Below are positions 9,023 through 17,708 of a stretch of 52,248 nt of DNA, in pieces. The notes below the pieces were generated by a model. The model was not told where the DNA came from and did no database searches. It saw only the letters and a program-made list of their open reading frames with translations. Each line of letters starts with the position of its first letter. Position 1 is the stretch's first letter. The position numbers and the translations under genes were made by a program. This DNA is from CAYQDR01 sp964416315 (GTDB lineage Bacteria > Methylomirabilota > Methylomirabilia > Rokubacteriales > DASRDR01), in the NCBI GenBank assembly GCA_964416315.1, contig CAYQDR010000020.1, positions 1-52,248 of the forward strand. The letters run 5' to 3'.

Positions 9023-11726
9023 ATGGCGCAGGACCCGCAGCGGCAGGCGGTCGTCCAGGAGCAGACGCAGCTCGCGGCGCTCCTGGAGACGGTGAAGCGC
9101 ATCGCAGCGCTGACGCCCCCCGAGACCCTGCTCGACGCGATCGCCGACGCCGCCCGCCGCCTGCTCGGCTTCGAGGCCGGCGGCTTCCGGCTCGTCGAGG
9201 GGGACGAGCTCGTCATCGCGGGCCGATGGGGCGACGCCGCCATGTTGCGCCCGCGCCTCAAGATCGGCGAGAGCCTCTCGGGCCGCGTCGCCGTGACCGG
9301 CGAGCCGCTGGTCGCCTACGAGATCCAGGACGATCCCCGGCTGGACCCGCTCCACCGCGAGGCGGACCGCCGGCTGGGCTTTCGGAGGCTCCTCGCGGTG
9401 CCGATGCGGACGGGCTCGCGCATCACCGGGGTCCTGGCCCTGCGCTCGCGCGCCCCGCACGAGATCTCCCCCGCCCAGGTCGCCCTCGCGCAGGCATTCG
9501 CCGACCACGCGGCGATCGCGCTCGAGAACGCCCGCCTCTACGGAGCGGCGCAGCGGGAGCGGCAGGAGGCCGAAGCCCTCACCGAGATCGCCCGGGACGT
9601 GCTGGCGGCGCTCGACCGCGACACGGTCCTCCAGCGGGCGGTCGAGCACGCTCGCCGGCTCTGCCGCGCCGACCTGGTCCAACTGGCGCTCTGCGGGCCC
9701 GAAGGACTCGAGGCCACGGTCGTCGCGAAGAGCGGGCACCGGACCGACGCGTTGGAGGGCAAGGTCTATCGCGCCGGAGAGGGGCTCGCGGGTCAGGTGC
9801 TCGCCACGCGCCAGCCCGTCACGACGCCGGACCGGCTCCTGGACCCGCGCTGGCCGCCGGACGAGCCGGCCCGCGCCGAGGAGGTGCGCGCGACGGCGGC
9901 GGTCCCGGTCCTCGCGGGAGGGCACCTGCTCGGGGTCCTGTGGGTCAACCGGCGGACCGTCGAGCCCTTCCAGCCCTCGGAGGTGGCGACGCTCGAGGCG
10001 CTCGCCCGTCACGCGGCAGTGGCCATCCAGAACGCCGCACTCTACGAGGCGGCCGAGGCGCGGGCAGCCGAGGTCCAGCTCCTCCGCCGGGTCGGCCTCA
10101 ACCTCTCCCGCTCGCTCGAGCTGCCGCGGGTCCTCCAGGAGATCGTCGAGGCGTCGCGCCAGGGGACGGGGAGCGACGCGGCCTTCTGCGCGCTCCTCGA
10201 CCCGGCGACGCTCGAGGTCGAGACCGTGGCGTCCTCCGGCGCGCGCTCGACGGCGTTCGCGCTACCGTCTCCAGCCCGGCCAGGGCATCGGCGGCTGGCT
10301 GCTCGTGCACAGGCGTCCGTTCCGGACGGACGACTATCTGGCCGACACCCGCTTCGTCCACGCCCACGACGACGCCGCGCGCGCCGAGGGAATCGTGACG
10401 AACCTCGGCGTCCCGATCGTCCAGGACGACCAGGTCACGGGGTTCCTCTGGGTCTTCAACCGGACGCGGCGCTCCTTCACCGACCGCGACGAGGCGTTCC
10501 TCGCAGGGTTGGGCGACCATGCCGCCGTCGCGATCGGCAACGCGCGCGCGCACGCGGAGCGCCAGCGGGTCCTCGACGAGCTCCGCGCCTCGCAGGACCG
10601 CCTCGTCAAGACCGAGCGGCTCCGCGCGCTGGGCGAGATGGCCAGCGGCGTCGCGCACGACTTCAACAATCTGCTGGCGGTGATCCTCGGCCGGGTCCAG
10701 CTCCTGCTCCTGCGGATCACCGACCCGGAGCTGCGCCGCGGCCTCGCGGTGATCGAGCGGGCGGCGGAGGACGCCGCCCACACCGTCCGCCGGATCCAGG
10801 AGTTCACCCGGACGCGCCAGACCCGGGCCTTCGAGCCCGTGGACCTCCGGCAGGTGGTGCGCGAGGCCGTCGAGCTGACCGAGGGCCGCTGGAAGGACGC
10901 GGCGCAGGTCCGCGGCGTCAGCTACCAGATCGTGACCGACCTGGCCGAGGTCCCGGCGGTCGCCGGCGAGGCGGGTGAGCTGCGCGAGGTGCTGACGAAC
11001 CTCCTCCTGAACGCCTTCGACGCGATGCCCGACGGCGGGACGCTCCACCTCGGGGTGCGCGCGACCGACAGCGCCCTCGTCGTGGTCGTACGGGACACCG
11101 GGTCCGGCATGCCCCCGGACGTTCGCGAGCGGGTGTTCGAGCCGTTCTTCACGACCAAGGGACCGCGCAGCACCGGGCTCGGGCTCTCCGTCGCGTACGG
11201 GATCATCGAGCGGCACCGCGGGCGGATCGAGGCCGAGAGCACGGTCGGCCTGGGGACCACCTTCACGATCACCTTGCCCGTCCTGGGGGGCGCGCTCGAG
11301 GAGCGCCGCGGCGGAGGCCAGCGCGCCCCCCGGTCGGAACGGGCTGCGCGGGTGCTGGTCATCGACGACGAGCGCGCTGTCCGCGACGTGCTGGCGGACA
11401 TCCTGGCCTCGGTCGGCCACGAGGCGGTGGTGGCCGAAGATGGGCCGGCGGGTCTCAGGATCCTCGGGCAGCGCGGGACGTTCGACCTGGCGTTCATCGA
11501 CCTCGGCCTCCCCGGGATGTCCGGCTGGGAGGTCGCCGCCCACGCCCGCGCGGCGCGCCCCGAGCTCGCGCTCGTCCTGATCACCGGTTGGGGGGACCAG
11601 CTCGACCCGGCGGCCCTGGCACAGAGCGGCATCTCACGGGTGATCGCCAAGCCGTTCCGGGCTGAGCACGTGTTGGGGGTCGTGGCGGACGTCGTGAGGA
11701 CGCGGGGGCTGACCGCGCCCGCGTAG
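9023..11726 (+). pseudogene. Soluble GAF hybrid histidine kinase interrupted by a +1 frameshift
   Basis: The first frame (9023 to about 10258) encodes two complete GAF domains and the start of a third, ending VASSGARSTAF. The continuation is one frame over: RYRLQPGQGIGGWLLVH, then the rest of GAF3, HisKA (GVAHDFNNLLAVILGRVQLL, His near 544), HATPase (LREVLTNLLLNAFDAM, DTGSGM, FEPFFTTKGP) and receiver (VIDDERAV, Asp in FIDLGLPGM, ITGWGDQ, AKPF). Removing one base at about 10259 restores a single protein of about 900 residues with the same architecture as its neighbours. Both halves keep good domain sequence, so this is either a very recent mutation or a sequencing/assembly error. Confidence 0.85.
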
Positions 11727-11730
11727 ATCC

Positions 11731-11818
11731 TCGGAGGGGGGCTGCGCCCCCCTTTCCTTCGGGGGCCGAGCCTCCCCCCTTCGATTGCGGGGGCAAAGCC
11801 CGCGCTCGAAGCGCTTCG
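11731..11818 (+). repeat. R2 two-hairpin repeat, copy A
   Basis: Hairpin 1 is GGAGGGGGG/CCCCCC with a CTGCG-type loop; a spacer with CCTCCCCCC follows; hairpin 2 is GCGGGGGC-AAA-GCCCGCGC followed by TCGAAGCGCTTCG. The copy lies 5 bases after the stop of the kinase and before the convergent lipoprotein gene. See copies B-E at 14841, 30843, 33943 and 38010. There is no T-run after either hairpin, so this is not a classic Rho-independent terminator. Confidence 0.8.
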
Positions 11819-11953
11819 TTTGGGGGCGCGCGGACAGCCCAGATCGGGCCTTGGTTTTTCAGCCGAGGCCCGGCGGCGGGCAGTCGAGGGGCGAGGGGGA
11901 GCGCGGCGAGGCGGAGGGGGAGCGCGCGCCTCCCCCTCCGGCGGGACTCTCGC

Positions 11954-12304
11954 CTACTCGAACCTCTTCGGGGCGTTCTGCGGCGTGACCAGCTCCGGGT
12001 GATGCTGCTGGTAACGCTGGGCGTCGTCCGCCGTCAGCCCGAACCACTCCGGCGCCAGGCCGCCGAGCAGGTAGAACGGCCGGACCAGGGCGTAGTCGAG
12101 CGCGACGCCGATCGGATGGAAGGCGAACCCGAGGAAGCGGAACGGGTGGCCGTAGGCGTTCGGGTTCGGCCTGTGGGTGTCGGGCAGCGCGGTGGGGGCG
12201 TCCGACCACGCGTTGTCCTTCCGGGACTTGAGCTCGGCCGGGGTCGCGCACCCCGCCGCGACCAGGACGGCGAGCAGCAGCACGCCGACAGCTCTGGCAC
12301 GCAT
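11954..12304 (-). CDS. Small lipoprotein of unknown function
   Basis: This 116-residue protein begins MRARAVGVLLLAVLVAAGC. The hydrophobic signal ends in the lipobox VAAGC, placing the lipidated Cys at residue 19. The ATG is preceded by GGGAGGAACGAGG, a strong ribosome site. The mature part has an aromatic-rich central stretch (HPFRFLGFAFHPIGVALDYA) and ends in a charged tail. The stretch suggests membrane-proximal packing but no domain was recognised. Export to the periplasm or outer membrane is inferred from the lipobox. The gene converges on the preceding kinase across the R2 repeat. Confidence 0.8.
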   Translation of the reverse strand: MRARAVGVLLLAVLVAAGCATPAELKSRKDNAWSDAPTALPDTHRPNPNAYGHPFRFLGFAFHPIGVALDYALVRPFYLLGGLAPEWFGLTADDAQRYQQHHPELVTPQNAPKRFE

Positions 12305-12558
12305 CCTCGTTCCTCCCGCCCAACCTCGCCGGCGCCTTCCCGGGGCGCCGGGCTCGTGAGCACGGGAACCCTTCCCGACCGCGGGGCCGGAGGCTCCCCT
12401 TTCACCGGGCGGCCGGCCAGGCTCGCCAGGCCCCGCTACCCTAGCACGCCCCTTTCGCGGGGACCAAGAAGTTTCCGCCCAGCCCGAACGACGCAGTTGG
12501 CGGGACCCCGGGCTTGTGCGGTAGACTTGGGCATCCCGCTGGGGGAGGGCCAACCGCC

Positions 12559-14514
12559 GTGGAAGAGCCGCAGGCCAAGCGTTCGTTCTGGGAGTGGCTG
12601 ACGGGTCTGTTCAGCGCCCCGGGCCCGGCGGACGTCGCCGTCCCGGTCAAGGCCGGCGCGCCCCCCGCGCCCGCCGCACCCCCCGTGCCGGAGCCGCTCG
12701 CCGCGCCCCCGATCGCGCCCCCGGGGATTCCGGAGCCATCGCCCGCCTCCCGGGAGGCCGCGGGGCGACGGGAGGAGATCCTCCGCGTCCAGGCCGTCAC
12801 GGCCAGCCTGCTCACCAAGAAGGTCTCGCCCGCCGAGGTCTTCCGCCACATCGTGGACGGCGCCGCCGACTGCCTCCGGGCGGACGAGGCGTCACTGATG
12901 CTCGTGGACGGGGACGAGTTGCGGGTGGTCTCGGCTCGCAAGGCCGACGAGCACGTCACCATCCGCTTCCAGGTGCGCCCGACGAAGATCGGAGAAGGGG
13001 TCGCCGGCTGGGTGGCGCGCGAAGGCAAACCGCTCCTCCTCAACGAGGGCGACGACTTCTCCCGGTTCACCAACTTCGCGCCGAAGGGCGGGCGGATCCG
13101 CTCGGCGCTCTCCGTGCCGCTGCACGTCGAGGGACGCGTCGTCGGCGTCCTCAACGCAAACCGCCTGGCCGGCGGGGAGAACTTCACCGAGGACGATCTC
13201 GCCGTCCTGCGCCTCTTCGCGGACACGGCGGCGCTCGCGATCGACCAGACGAGCCTGCTCCAGACCGTCCAGACCCGCGCGCGCGCCGTGCAGACGCTGC
13301 TCGCCGTCACCGACGCCTTCGGCGGCGTGACGGAGCCCGAGGCAGCGCTCCTGAAGCTCGTGCCCGTCCTGGGCGACACGTTCCACGCAGGGTGGGCCCT
13401 GGCGTTTCTCGGCACCGCCAGCGAGGGGCGCCTCGGCGCCGTCGCGGCGTGGACGGCGAGGGGCGGCGCCCGGGCCCGGGACGGGCTCGGGGGGGTGGGG
13501 CTCGCGCTCACGGGCGACGTGCCGGGCGCCTTCCAGAACCAGGAGCTCGTCTTCGTGAGCGGCCTGCCCATCGAGGGCACGTTCGACGGATCGCTGCCGT
13601 CGCGGCTCCTGTTCGTGCCGGTGGGCGACCCCGCGGCGCAGTCCCGCTGCGTCCTGGTCCTCGGCTGGGACGACCCCGGCTTCACGCCGCCGTCAGAGGA
13701 CCTGAAGGTCCTGGAGGGGCTCGCCCGGCAGCTCGAGCTGGTGCTCTCGCAGCAGGACCGCGCGGCCGCCGTCGGCGCACTCGAGGCGGAGATGGCGCAG
13801 GCGCGCGCCCACCTCATGGAGGCCGAGCGCCTCGCGACCATCGGCCAGAGCATGGCCGGCGTGGTGCACGACATCAACGCGCCGCTCACCGCCGTGACCG
13901 CGTTCGCCCAGCTCCTCCAGAAGGAGTCGGTGGAGCCCAAGACGCGGGAGCGGTCCGGGCACATCATCGAGGCGGCCCAGCGCGCGCAGCGGCTCGTCCG
14001 GGAGCTCCTGACGATGGCGCGCCCGCACCCGCCGTCGTTCGAGCTGATCGACCTCCACCAGACGATTCAGGTGGCGATGGACCTCGAGCGGCCCCAGTGC
14101 GCCGTCTCGGGGATCAAGCTGACGACCGCCTTCGACCCGAACCTCCCCAAGGTCAAGGCCGACCCGCACCGCCTCGGGCAGGTGTTCATCAACCTGCTGG
14201 TCAACGCCCGCCAGGCGATGGACTCGGCCGCCAAGGGCACCCAGATCCTCGTGCAGACCCGGCCCCTCGAGCGGACGATCGAGGCGCGCTTCGCCGACGA
14301 CGGGCCGGGGATCCCGCCCCACGCCAAGGCGAAGATCTTCGACTGGTTCTTCACGACGAAGCCGCCGGGCGAGGGGACCGGCCTGGGTCTCGCGGTCTCG
14401 CGGGAGATCCTGCTGGCCCACGGCGGCAACCTGCGGGTCGAGGACACGCCGGGAGGGGGGGCGACGTTCGTCCTCGAGTTCCCGATCTCGGCGCCGGACG
14501 TGCCCGCGTCGTAG
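12559..14514 (+). CDS. Soluble GAF histidine kinase without receiver
   Basis: GTG 12559 is preferred over the upstream in-frame GTG 12514, because GGAGGG (12544-12549) is well spaced and the product starts MEEPQAKRSFWEWLTGLF. A Pro/Ala-rich linker (about 30-70) leads into a GAF domain (about 75-235), a second degenerate GAF-like region (about 245-410), a coiled coil, HisKA with H-box GVVHDINAPLTAVTAFAQLL (His near 437) and HATPase (FINLLVNARQAM, DDGPGIP, FDWFFTTKPPGEGTGLGLA). Unlike its neighbours it has no C-terminal receiver, and its H-box is of the HDINxPL type, not HDFNN. A candidate -10 (TAGACT, 12522-12527) lies upstream. No partner regulator is adjacent. Confidence 0.9.
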   Translation: MEEPQAKRSFWEWLTGLFSAPGPADVAVPVKAGAPPAPAAPPVPEPLAAPPIAPPGIPEPSPASREAAGRREEILRVQAVTASLLTKKVSPAEVFRHIVDGAADCLRADEASLMLVDGDELRVVSARKADEHVTIRFQVRPTKIGEGVAGWVAREGKPLLLNEGDDFSRFTNFAPKGGRIRSALSVPLHVEGRVVGVLNANRLAGGENFTEDDLAVLRLFADTAALAIDQTSLLQTVQTRARAVQTLLAVTDAFGGVTEPEAALLKLVPVLGDTFHAGWALAFLGTASEGRLGAVAAWTARGGARARDGLGGVGLALTGDVPGAFQNQELVFVSGLPIEGTFDGSLPSRLLFVPVGDPAAQSRCVLVLGWDDPGFTPPSEDLKVLEGLARQLELVLSQQDRAAAVGALEAEMAQARAHLMEAERLATIGQSMAGVVHDINAPLTAVTAFAQLLQKESVEPKTRERSGHIIEAAQRAQRLVRELLTMARPHPPSFELIDLHQTIQVAMDLERPQCAVSGIKLTTAFDPNLPKVKADPHRLGQVFINLLVNARQAMDSAAKGTQILVQTRPLERTIEARFADDGPGIPPHAKAKIFDWFFTTKPPGEGTGLGLAVSREILLAHGGNLRVEDTPGGGATFVLEFPISAPDVPAS

Positions 14515-14550
14515 CGGCTCGACGCCGCGCCGGCACGGGGCAGGCGCGGG

Positions 14551-14766
14551 CTACCCCTTCAGGCCGCGGGAGCGGCGGAGGAGCCGGCCCAGATAGCCCT
14601 CGACCTCGGTGAGGACCGTCCGCTTCACCGTCACCGGCACCGCCTCGACCGGCTCCGCGGTGCCGCGCCGGTGGATCAGGAGCGTCCCCGCGAACTCCTC
14701 GGCGCGCTCGTCGGTCGCGGCCAGTGCACGGATCCCCAGAATCTCCCACCCGCCCGCCTGGGCCAT
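14551..14766 (-). CDS. Hypothetical 71-residue protein
   Basis: The ATG at 14766 is preceded by GGGAGGAGGC, a strong ribosome site. The product starts MAQAGGWEILGIRALAATDE and ends in a basic tail (GYLGRLLRRSRGLKG). No family was recognised and there is no signal peptide or membrane helix. The central strand-rich pattern (TLLIHRRG, VEAVPVTVKRTV) suggests a small beta-rich fold. It lies downstream of the GspE-like gene on the same strand, separated by R2 copy B. Confidence 0.55.
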   Translation of the reverse strand: MAQAGGWEILGIRALAATDERAEEFAGTLLIHRRGTAEPVEAVPVTVKRTVLTEVEGYLGRLLRRSRGLKG

Positions 14767-14840
14767 GCCTCCTCCCGCGCGGCGCGCCTCCCCGCCGCCA
14801 CCGCGCGTCTATTCTACCGCGGCGTCGGGCGACCGCCGGA

Positions 14841-14912
14841 GCGCTCCGAGCGCGGGCTCTGCCCGCGCAATCGAGGGGGGAGGTTCGGTAGGGGGGCGGA
14901 GCCCCCCTCCGA
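14841..14912 (-). repeat. R2 two-hairpin repeat, copy B, flanked by a 31-bp direct duplication
   Basis: On the minus strand the copy reads GGAGGGGGGCTCCGCCCCCC, a spacer with CCTCCCCCC, and hairpin GCGCGGGC-AGA-GCCCGCGC. It sits immediately after the stop codon of the GspE-like gene. A perfect 31-bp direct repeat flanks it (14813-14843 and 14921-14951); the inner copy is the gene's own last codons. See findings. Confidence 0.8.
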
Positions 14913-14916
14913 CGAT

Positions 14917-16194
14917 CTAGTCTACCGCGGCGTCGGGCGACCGCCGGAGCGGGGGCGGGGCGACCCGCAGCACTTCCTCGAGCGTCGTCAGGCCCGCGGC
15001 CACCTTGTGGAGCCCGTCGTCGCACAGCGTCGCGAGCCCCGCCGAGCGCACCGCCTCGTGGAAGCGCCGCCCGCCGCCGTCCCGGGCGAGCAGCGCCCGG
15101 ATCTCCCCGTCGAGCGGGAGCAGCTCGTAGATCCCCGTGCGGCCCCGGTAGCCGCTGTGGCGGCACCCGGAACACCCGCGCCCCCGCACCGGGGAGGCCG
15201 GGGCGTCGCGAAGCTGCGGAAACTCGGCGGCCAGCCCCGGCGGGGGCGGCGCCGTCGTGCGGCAGTCGGGGCAGACCAGCCGCACCAGCCGCTGCGCGAC
15301 CACCCCGATCGTCGAGGCGGCGATGAGGTACGGATCGATCCCGAGGTTCACGAGCCGGAGGATCGCGCTCGCCGCGTCGTTGGTGTGCATGCTGGAGAGG
15401 AGCAGGTGCCCGGTCAGCGAGGCGCGGACGGCGACCTCCGCCGTCTCCGCGTCGCGGATCTCGCCGAGCATGACGATGTCCGGGTCCTGCCGGAGGATCG
15501 CCCGCAGCGACTCGGCGAACGTCAGGCCAGCCCGCTCGTTGATCTGGACCTGGGTCACCCCGGCGAGCTCGTACTCCACGGGATCCTCCACCGACACGAT
15601 GTTGAGGTGCTCCGCGCGGAGCCGGTGGACACAGGCGCGCAGCGTCGTCGTCTTTCCGCAACCGGTCGGGCCGGTCACGAGGATCATGCCGTGCGAGCGC
15701 CCCAGCATCCCGGCGACCACGGCGAGCTGCGCCGGGCCGAACCCGAGCTCCTCCAGCGTGAGGAGGCCGCGCCGCGGCTCGAAGAGGCGCAGCGCCACCT
15801 TCTCCCCGTAGCGGCTCGGCAGCGTCGAGACCCGCAGGTACGCCTCCCCGTCGCCGGTCCGCAGGCGGATGTGCCCGTCCTGGGGCACCCGGCGCTCGGC
15901 GATGTCCAGGCTCGCCATGACCTTGATGCGGGAGACGATGGCGGTGTGGAGGGCGCGCGGCAGCTCCCGCGCCCTGACGAGGAAGCCGTCCACGCGCGCG
16001 CGCACGACCAGACGGTCCGCCTGGGGCTCGAGGTGGATGTCGCTCGCGTGCTCCGCCAGCGCGTGCCGGATCAGGCCGTCGACGATCTGGACGATCGACT
16101 CGTCGGCGCCGGGCGCGGGGGTCCGGACCTCGCGCGGACCCCGCCCGGTGGACGGGGCGGGTTGCGGGGCGAGGACCGTCACACGCTCGGACAC
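14917..16194 (-). CDS. GspE/PilB-like ATPase lacking the MshEN N-terminal domain
   Basis: The start is placed at GTG 16194, preceded by CAGGAGG; a longer open frame to 16428 reads low-complexity sequence. The protein opens almost directly at the ATPase N2 domain (SDIHLEPQADRLVVRARVDG) with no MshEN domain. It has Walker A GPTGCGKTTT, Asp-box VEDPVEY, Walker B PDIVMLGEIRD, His-box LSSMHTNDA, and a zinc module (CPDC and CSGC). At 425 residues it is shorter than the PilB-like gene at 909. It may be a compact GspE paralogue that works with another protein's N-domain. The last codons are duplicated beyond the stop, around R2 copy B. Confidence 0.88.
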   Translation of the reverse strand: MSERVTVLAPQPAPSTGRGPREVRTPAPGADESIVQIVDGLIRHALAEHASDIHLEPQADRLVVRARVDGFLVRARELPRALHTAIVSRIKVMASLDIAERRVPQDGHIRLRTGDGEAYLRVSTLPSRYGEKVALRLFEPRRGLLTLEELGFGPAQLAVVAGMLGRSHGMILVTGPTGCGKTTTLRACVHRLRAEHLNIVSVEDPVEYELAGVTQVQINERAGLTFAESLRAILRQDPDIVMLGEIRDAETAEVAVRASLTGHLLLSSMHTNDAASAILRLVNLGIDPYLIAASTIGVVAQRLVRLVCPDCRTTAPPPPGLAAEFPQLRDAPASPVRGRGCSGCRHSGYRGRTGIYELLPLDGEIRALLARDGGGRRFHEAVRSAGLATLCDDGLHKVAAGLTTLEEVLRVAPPPLRRSPDAAVD

Positions 16195-16353
16195 GCGCGC
16201 CTCCTGCTGCCGCTCGAGTGCGCCGCACGGGCAGCCGTCCCCTTGCCGATGCACACCCGGTACCAGGGACCGATGGGGCGCGTTTCCCGGCGCTTGGGCG
16301 CGCTCCGGGTGGGCGCCCGCGCGCGCCGTGGGTACGGCGCGTGCCCGATCACG

Positions 16354-16359
16354 TACAAT
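16354..16359 (+). promoter_or_regulatory. Candidate -10 element (TACAAT) 7 bases before a start codon
   Basis: TACAAT lies 7 bases before ATG 16367. A start site at normal distance would fall on or next to the A of the ATG, implying a leaderless or nearly leaderless transcript. No ribosome site precedes that ATG, which agrees with this. No clear -35 hexamer is present. Confidence 0.4.
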
Positions 16360-16366
16360 ACCCCGG

Positions 16367-17596
16367 ATGACGCGGCTCCTCTGGACCGCCGTCGGGGCCG
16401 GCAACCTGCCCGCTGCGTCCCGCCGCAAGCTGGCCGTCGTCGCGCTCCTCTACTTCGTCGAAGGCAGCCCGGTGAGTGTGCTCTGGGAGGTGCTGCCGGT
16501 CTACCTCCGCCGCGAGGGCGCGTCGCTCGCGGCGATCGGCGGGCTCAGGCTCCTCGAGCTGCCGTTCTCGCTGAAGGTCCTCTGGTCGCCGCTCGTCCAG
16601 CGGTTCGGCGATCGCCGCATCTGGGTGACGGCCTGCATGGGCCTGGCGGCGCTCGCGGTCATGACGCTGCCGCTCCTCGACGTCCGGCACCCGGGCCTCC
16701 TGCTCGTCCTCCTGCTGCTCCTGCTCACGACGGCGTCGGCGACGCAGGACATCGCGATCGACGGCTACACGGTGGGGCTCGTCGATCCACCCGAGCGCGG
16801 CGCCGCCAACGGGATCCGGGCCTCCGCCTATCGCGTCGCGCTGGTGCTGGTCGGCAACGGGATGGTGACGCTCGCCGAGTGGGTCCCGTGGCCGCGGCTG
16901 TTCGTGGTCGCGGGCCTCCTCCTCGCCGGGCTCGGCCTCGCCGCCCTCGCCGTCCCGCGGCTCGACCCGGTGCCCGAGGCCCGGCGACGGTGGCTCTCCC
17001 CTTTCGTGGGCTGGATCGCCACCTGGCACGCGATCCCGCTGATCGGCGTGGTCCTGACCTACCGGCTCGGCGAGTTCGCCCTCGGACCGATGGCCAAGCC
17101 GTTCTGGGTGGATCGGGGCCGCTCCCTCGCCGAAATCGGCCTGGTCCCGGGAACGCTCGGCATCGCCCTGTCGATCGCCGGGGCGCTCGCCGGGGGCGCC
17201 TTCATCACGCGCTGGGGCGTCCTGACCGGCGCCTGGGCCCTCGGAGCGCCGCAGGCGCTCTCGAATCTGGGGTATGCCGCCGTCGCGGCGTGGGACCTCC
17301 CCTGGCCCGCGCTGTACGCCGCCTCGATGATCGACTCGTTCGCGGGCGGGCTCGGGACCGCGGCCTTCCTCGCCCTCCTCATGAGCGTCTGCGATCGCGA
17401 GCACGCCACGATCCAGTACGCGTTCCTCGCCTCGCTGTTCTCGCTGACCGGGCGGCTCGCCGGCGCGGCGAGCGGCCTCGGCGCCGAGGGCTGGGGGTAC
17501 GCCGGCTACTTCGCCTTCACGTTCGTCCTGTCGCTCCCGGCGTTCGCGCTCTTGCCGTGGGTGGCCCCTTGGGTGCGGGAAGACGGGAAGGGATGA
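16367..17596 (+). CDS. AmpG-like MFS permease (muropeptide transporter family)
   Basis: This 409-residue protein has about 12 hydrophobic helices. The family signature SATQDIAIDGYTVGLV is present, along with EGASLAAIGGLRLLELPFSLKVLWSP near the N-terminus, as in AmpG. AmpG imports anhydromuropeptides from the periplasm for peptidoglycan recycling. The next gene is NagZ, which acts on exactly that product, so the functional assignment is well supported by context. The ATG at 16367 was chosen because the conserved sequence starts soon after; the frame extends far upstream through the divergent ATPase gene without support. It diverges from that ATPase. Confidence 0.8.
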   Translation: MTRLLWTAVGAGNLPAASRRKLAVVALLYFVEGSPVSVLWEVLPVYLRREGASLAAIGGLRLLELPFSLKVLWSPLVQRFGDRRIWVTACMGLAALAVMTLPLLDVRHPGLLLVLLLLLLTTASATQDIAIDGYTVGLVDPPERGAANGIRASAYRVALVLVGNGMVTLAEWVPWPRLFVVAGLLLAGLGLAALAVPRLDPVPEARRRWLSPFVGWIATWHAIPLIGVVLTYRLGEFALGPMAKPFWVDRGRSLAEIGLVPGTLGIALSIAGALAGGAFITRWGVLTGAWALGAPQALSNLGYAAVAAWDLPWPALYAASMIDSFAGGLGTAAFLALLMSVCDREHATIQYAFLASLFSLTGRLAGAASGLGAEGWGYAGYFAFTFVLSLPAFALLPWVAPWVREDGKG

Positions 17597-17708
17597 GAAA
17601 TCCTGGGTCAACCCTCCGACGGCCGGCTGCCGGGCCGCGCGGCGCCGGGAGGTCGCGCCTCCCCTCCCCCCGACGGGTGGGAGGGGGCGGGGGGGCGGGG
17701 GGGCCCGC

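Noticed and set aside
12514..12558. Upstream GTG start for the GAF kinase
   Set aside because: The extra 15 residues run through the -10-like region and ribosome site; GTG 12559 has a well-placed GGAGGG.
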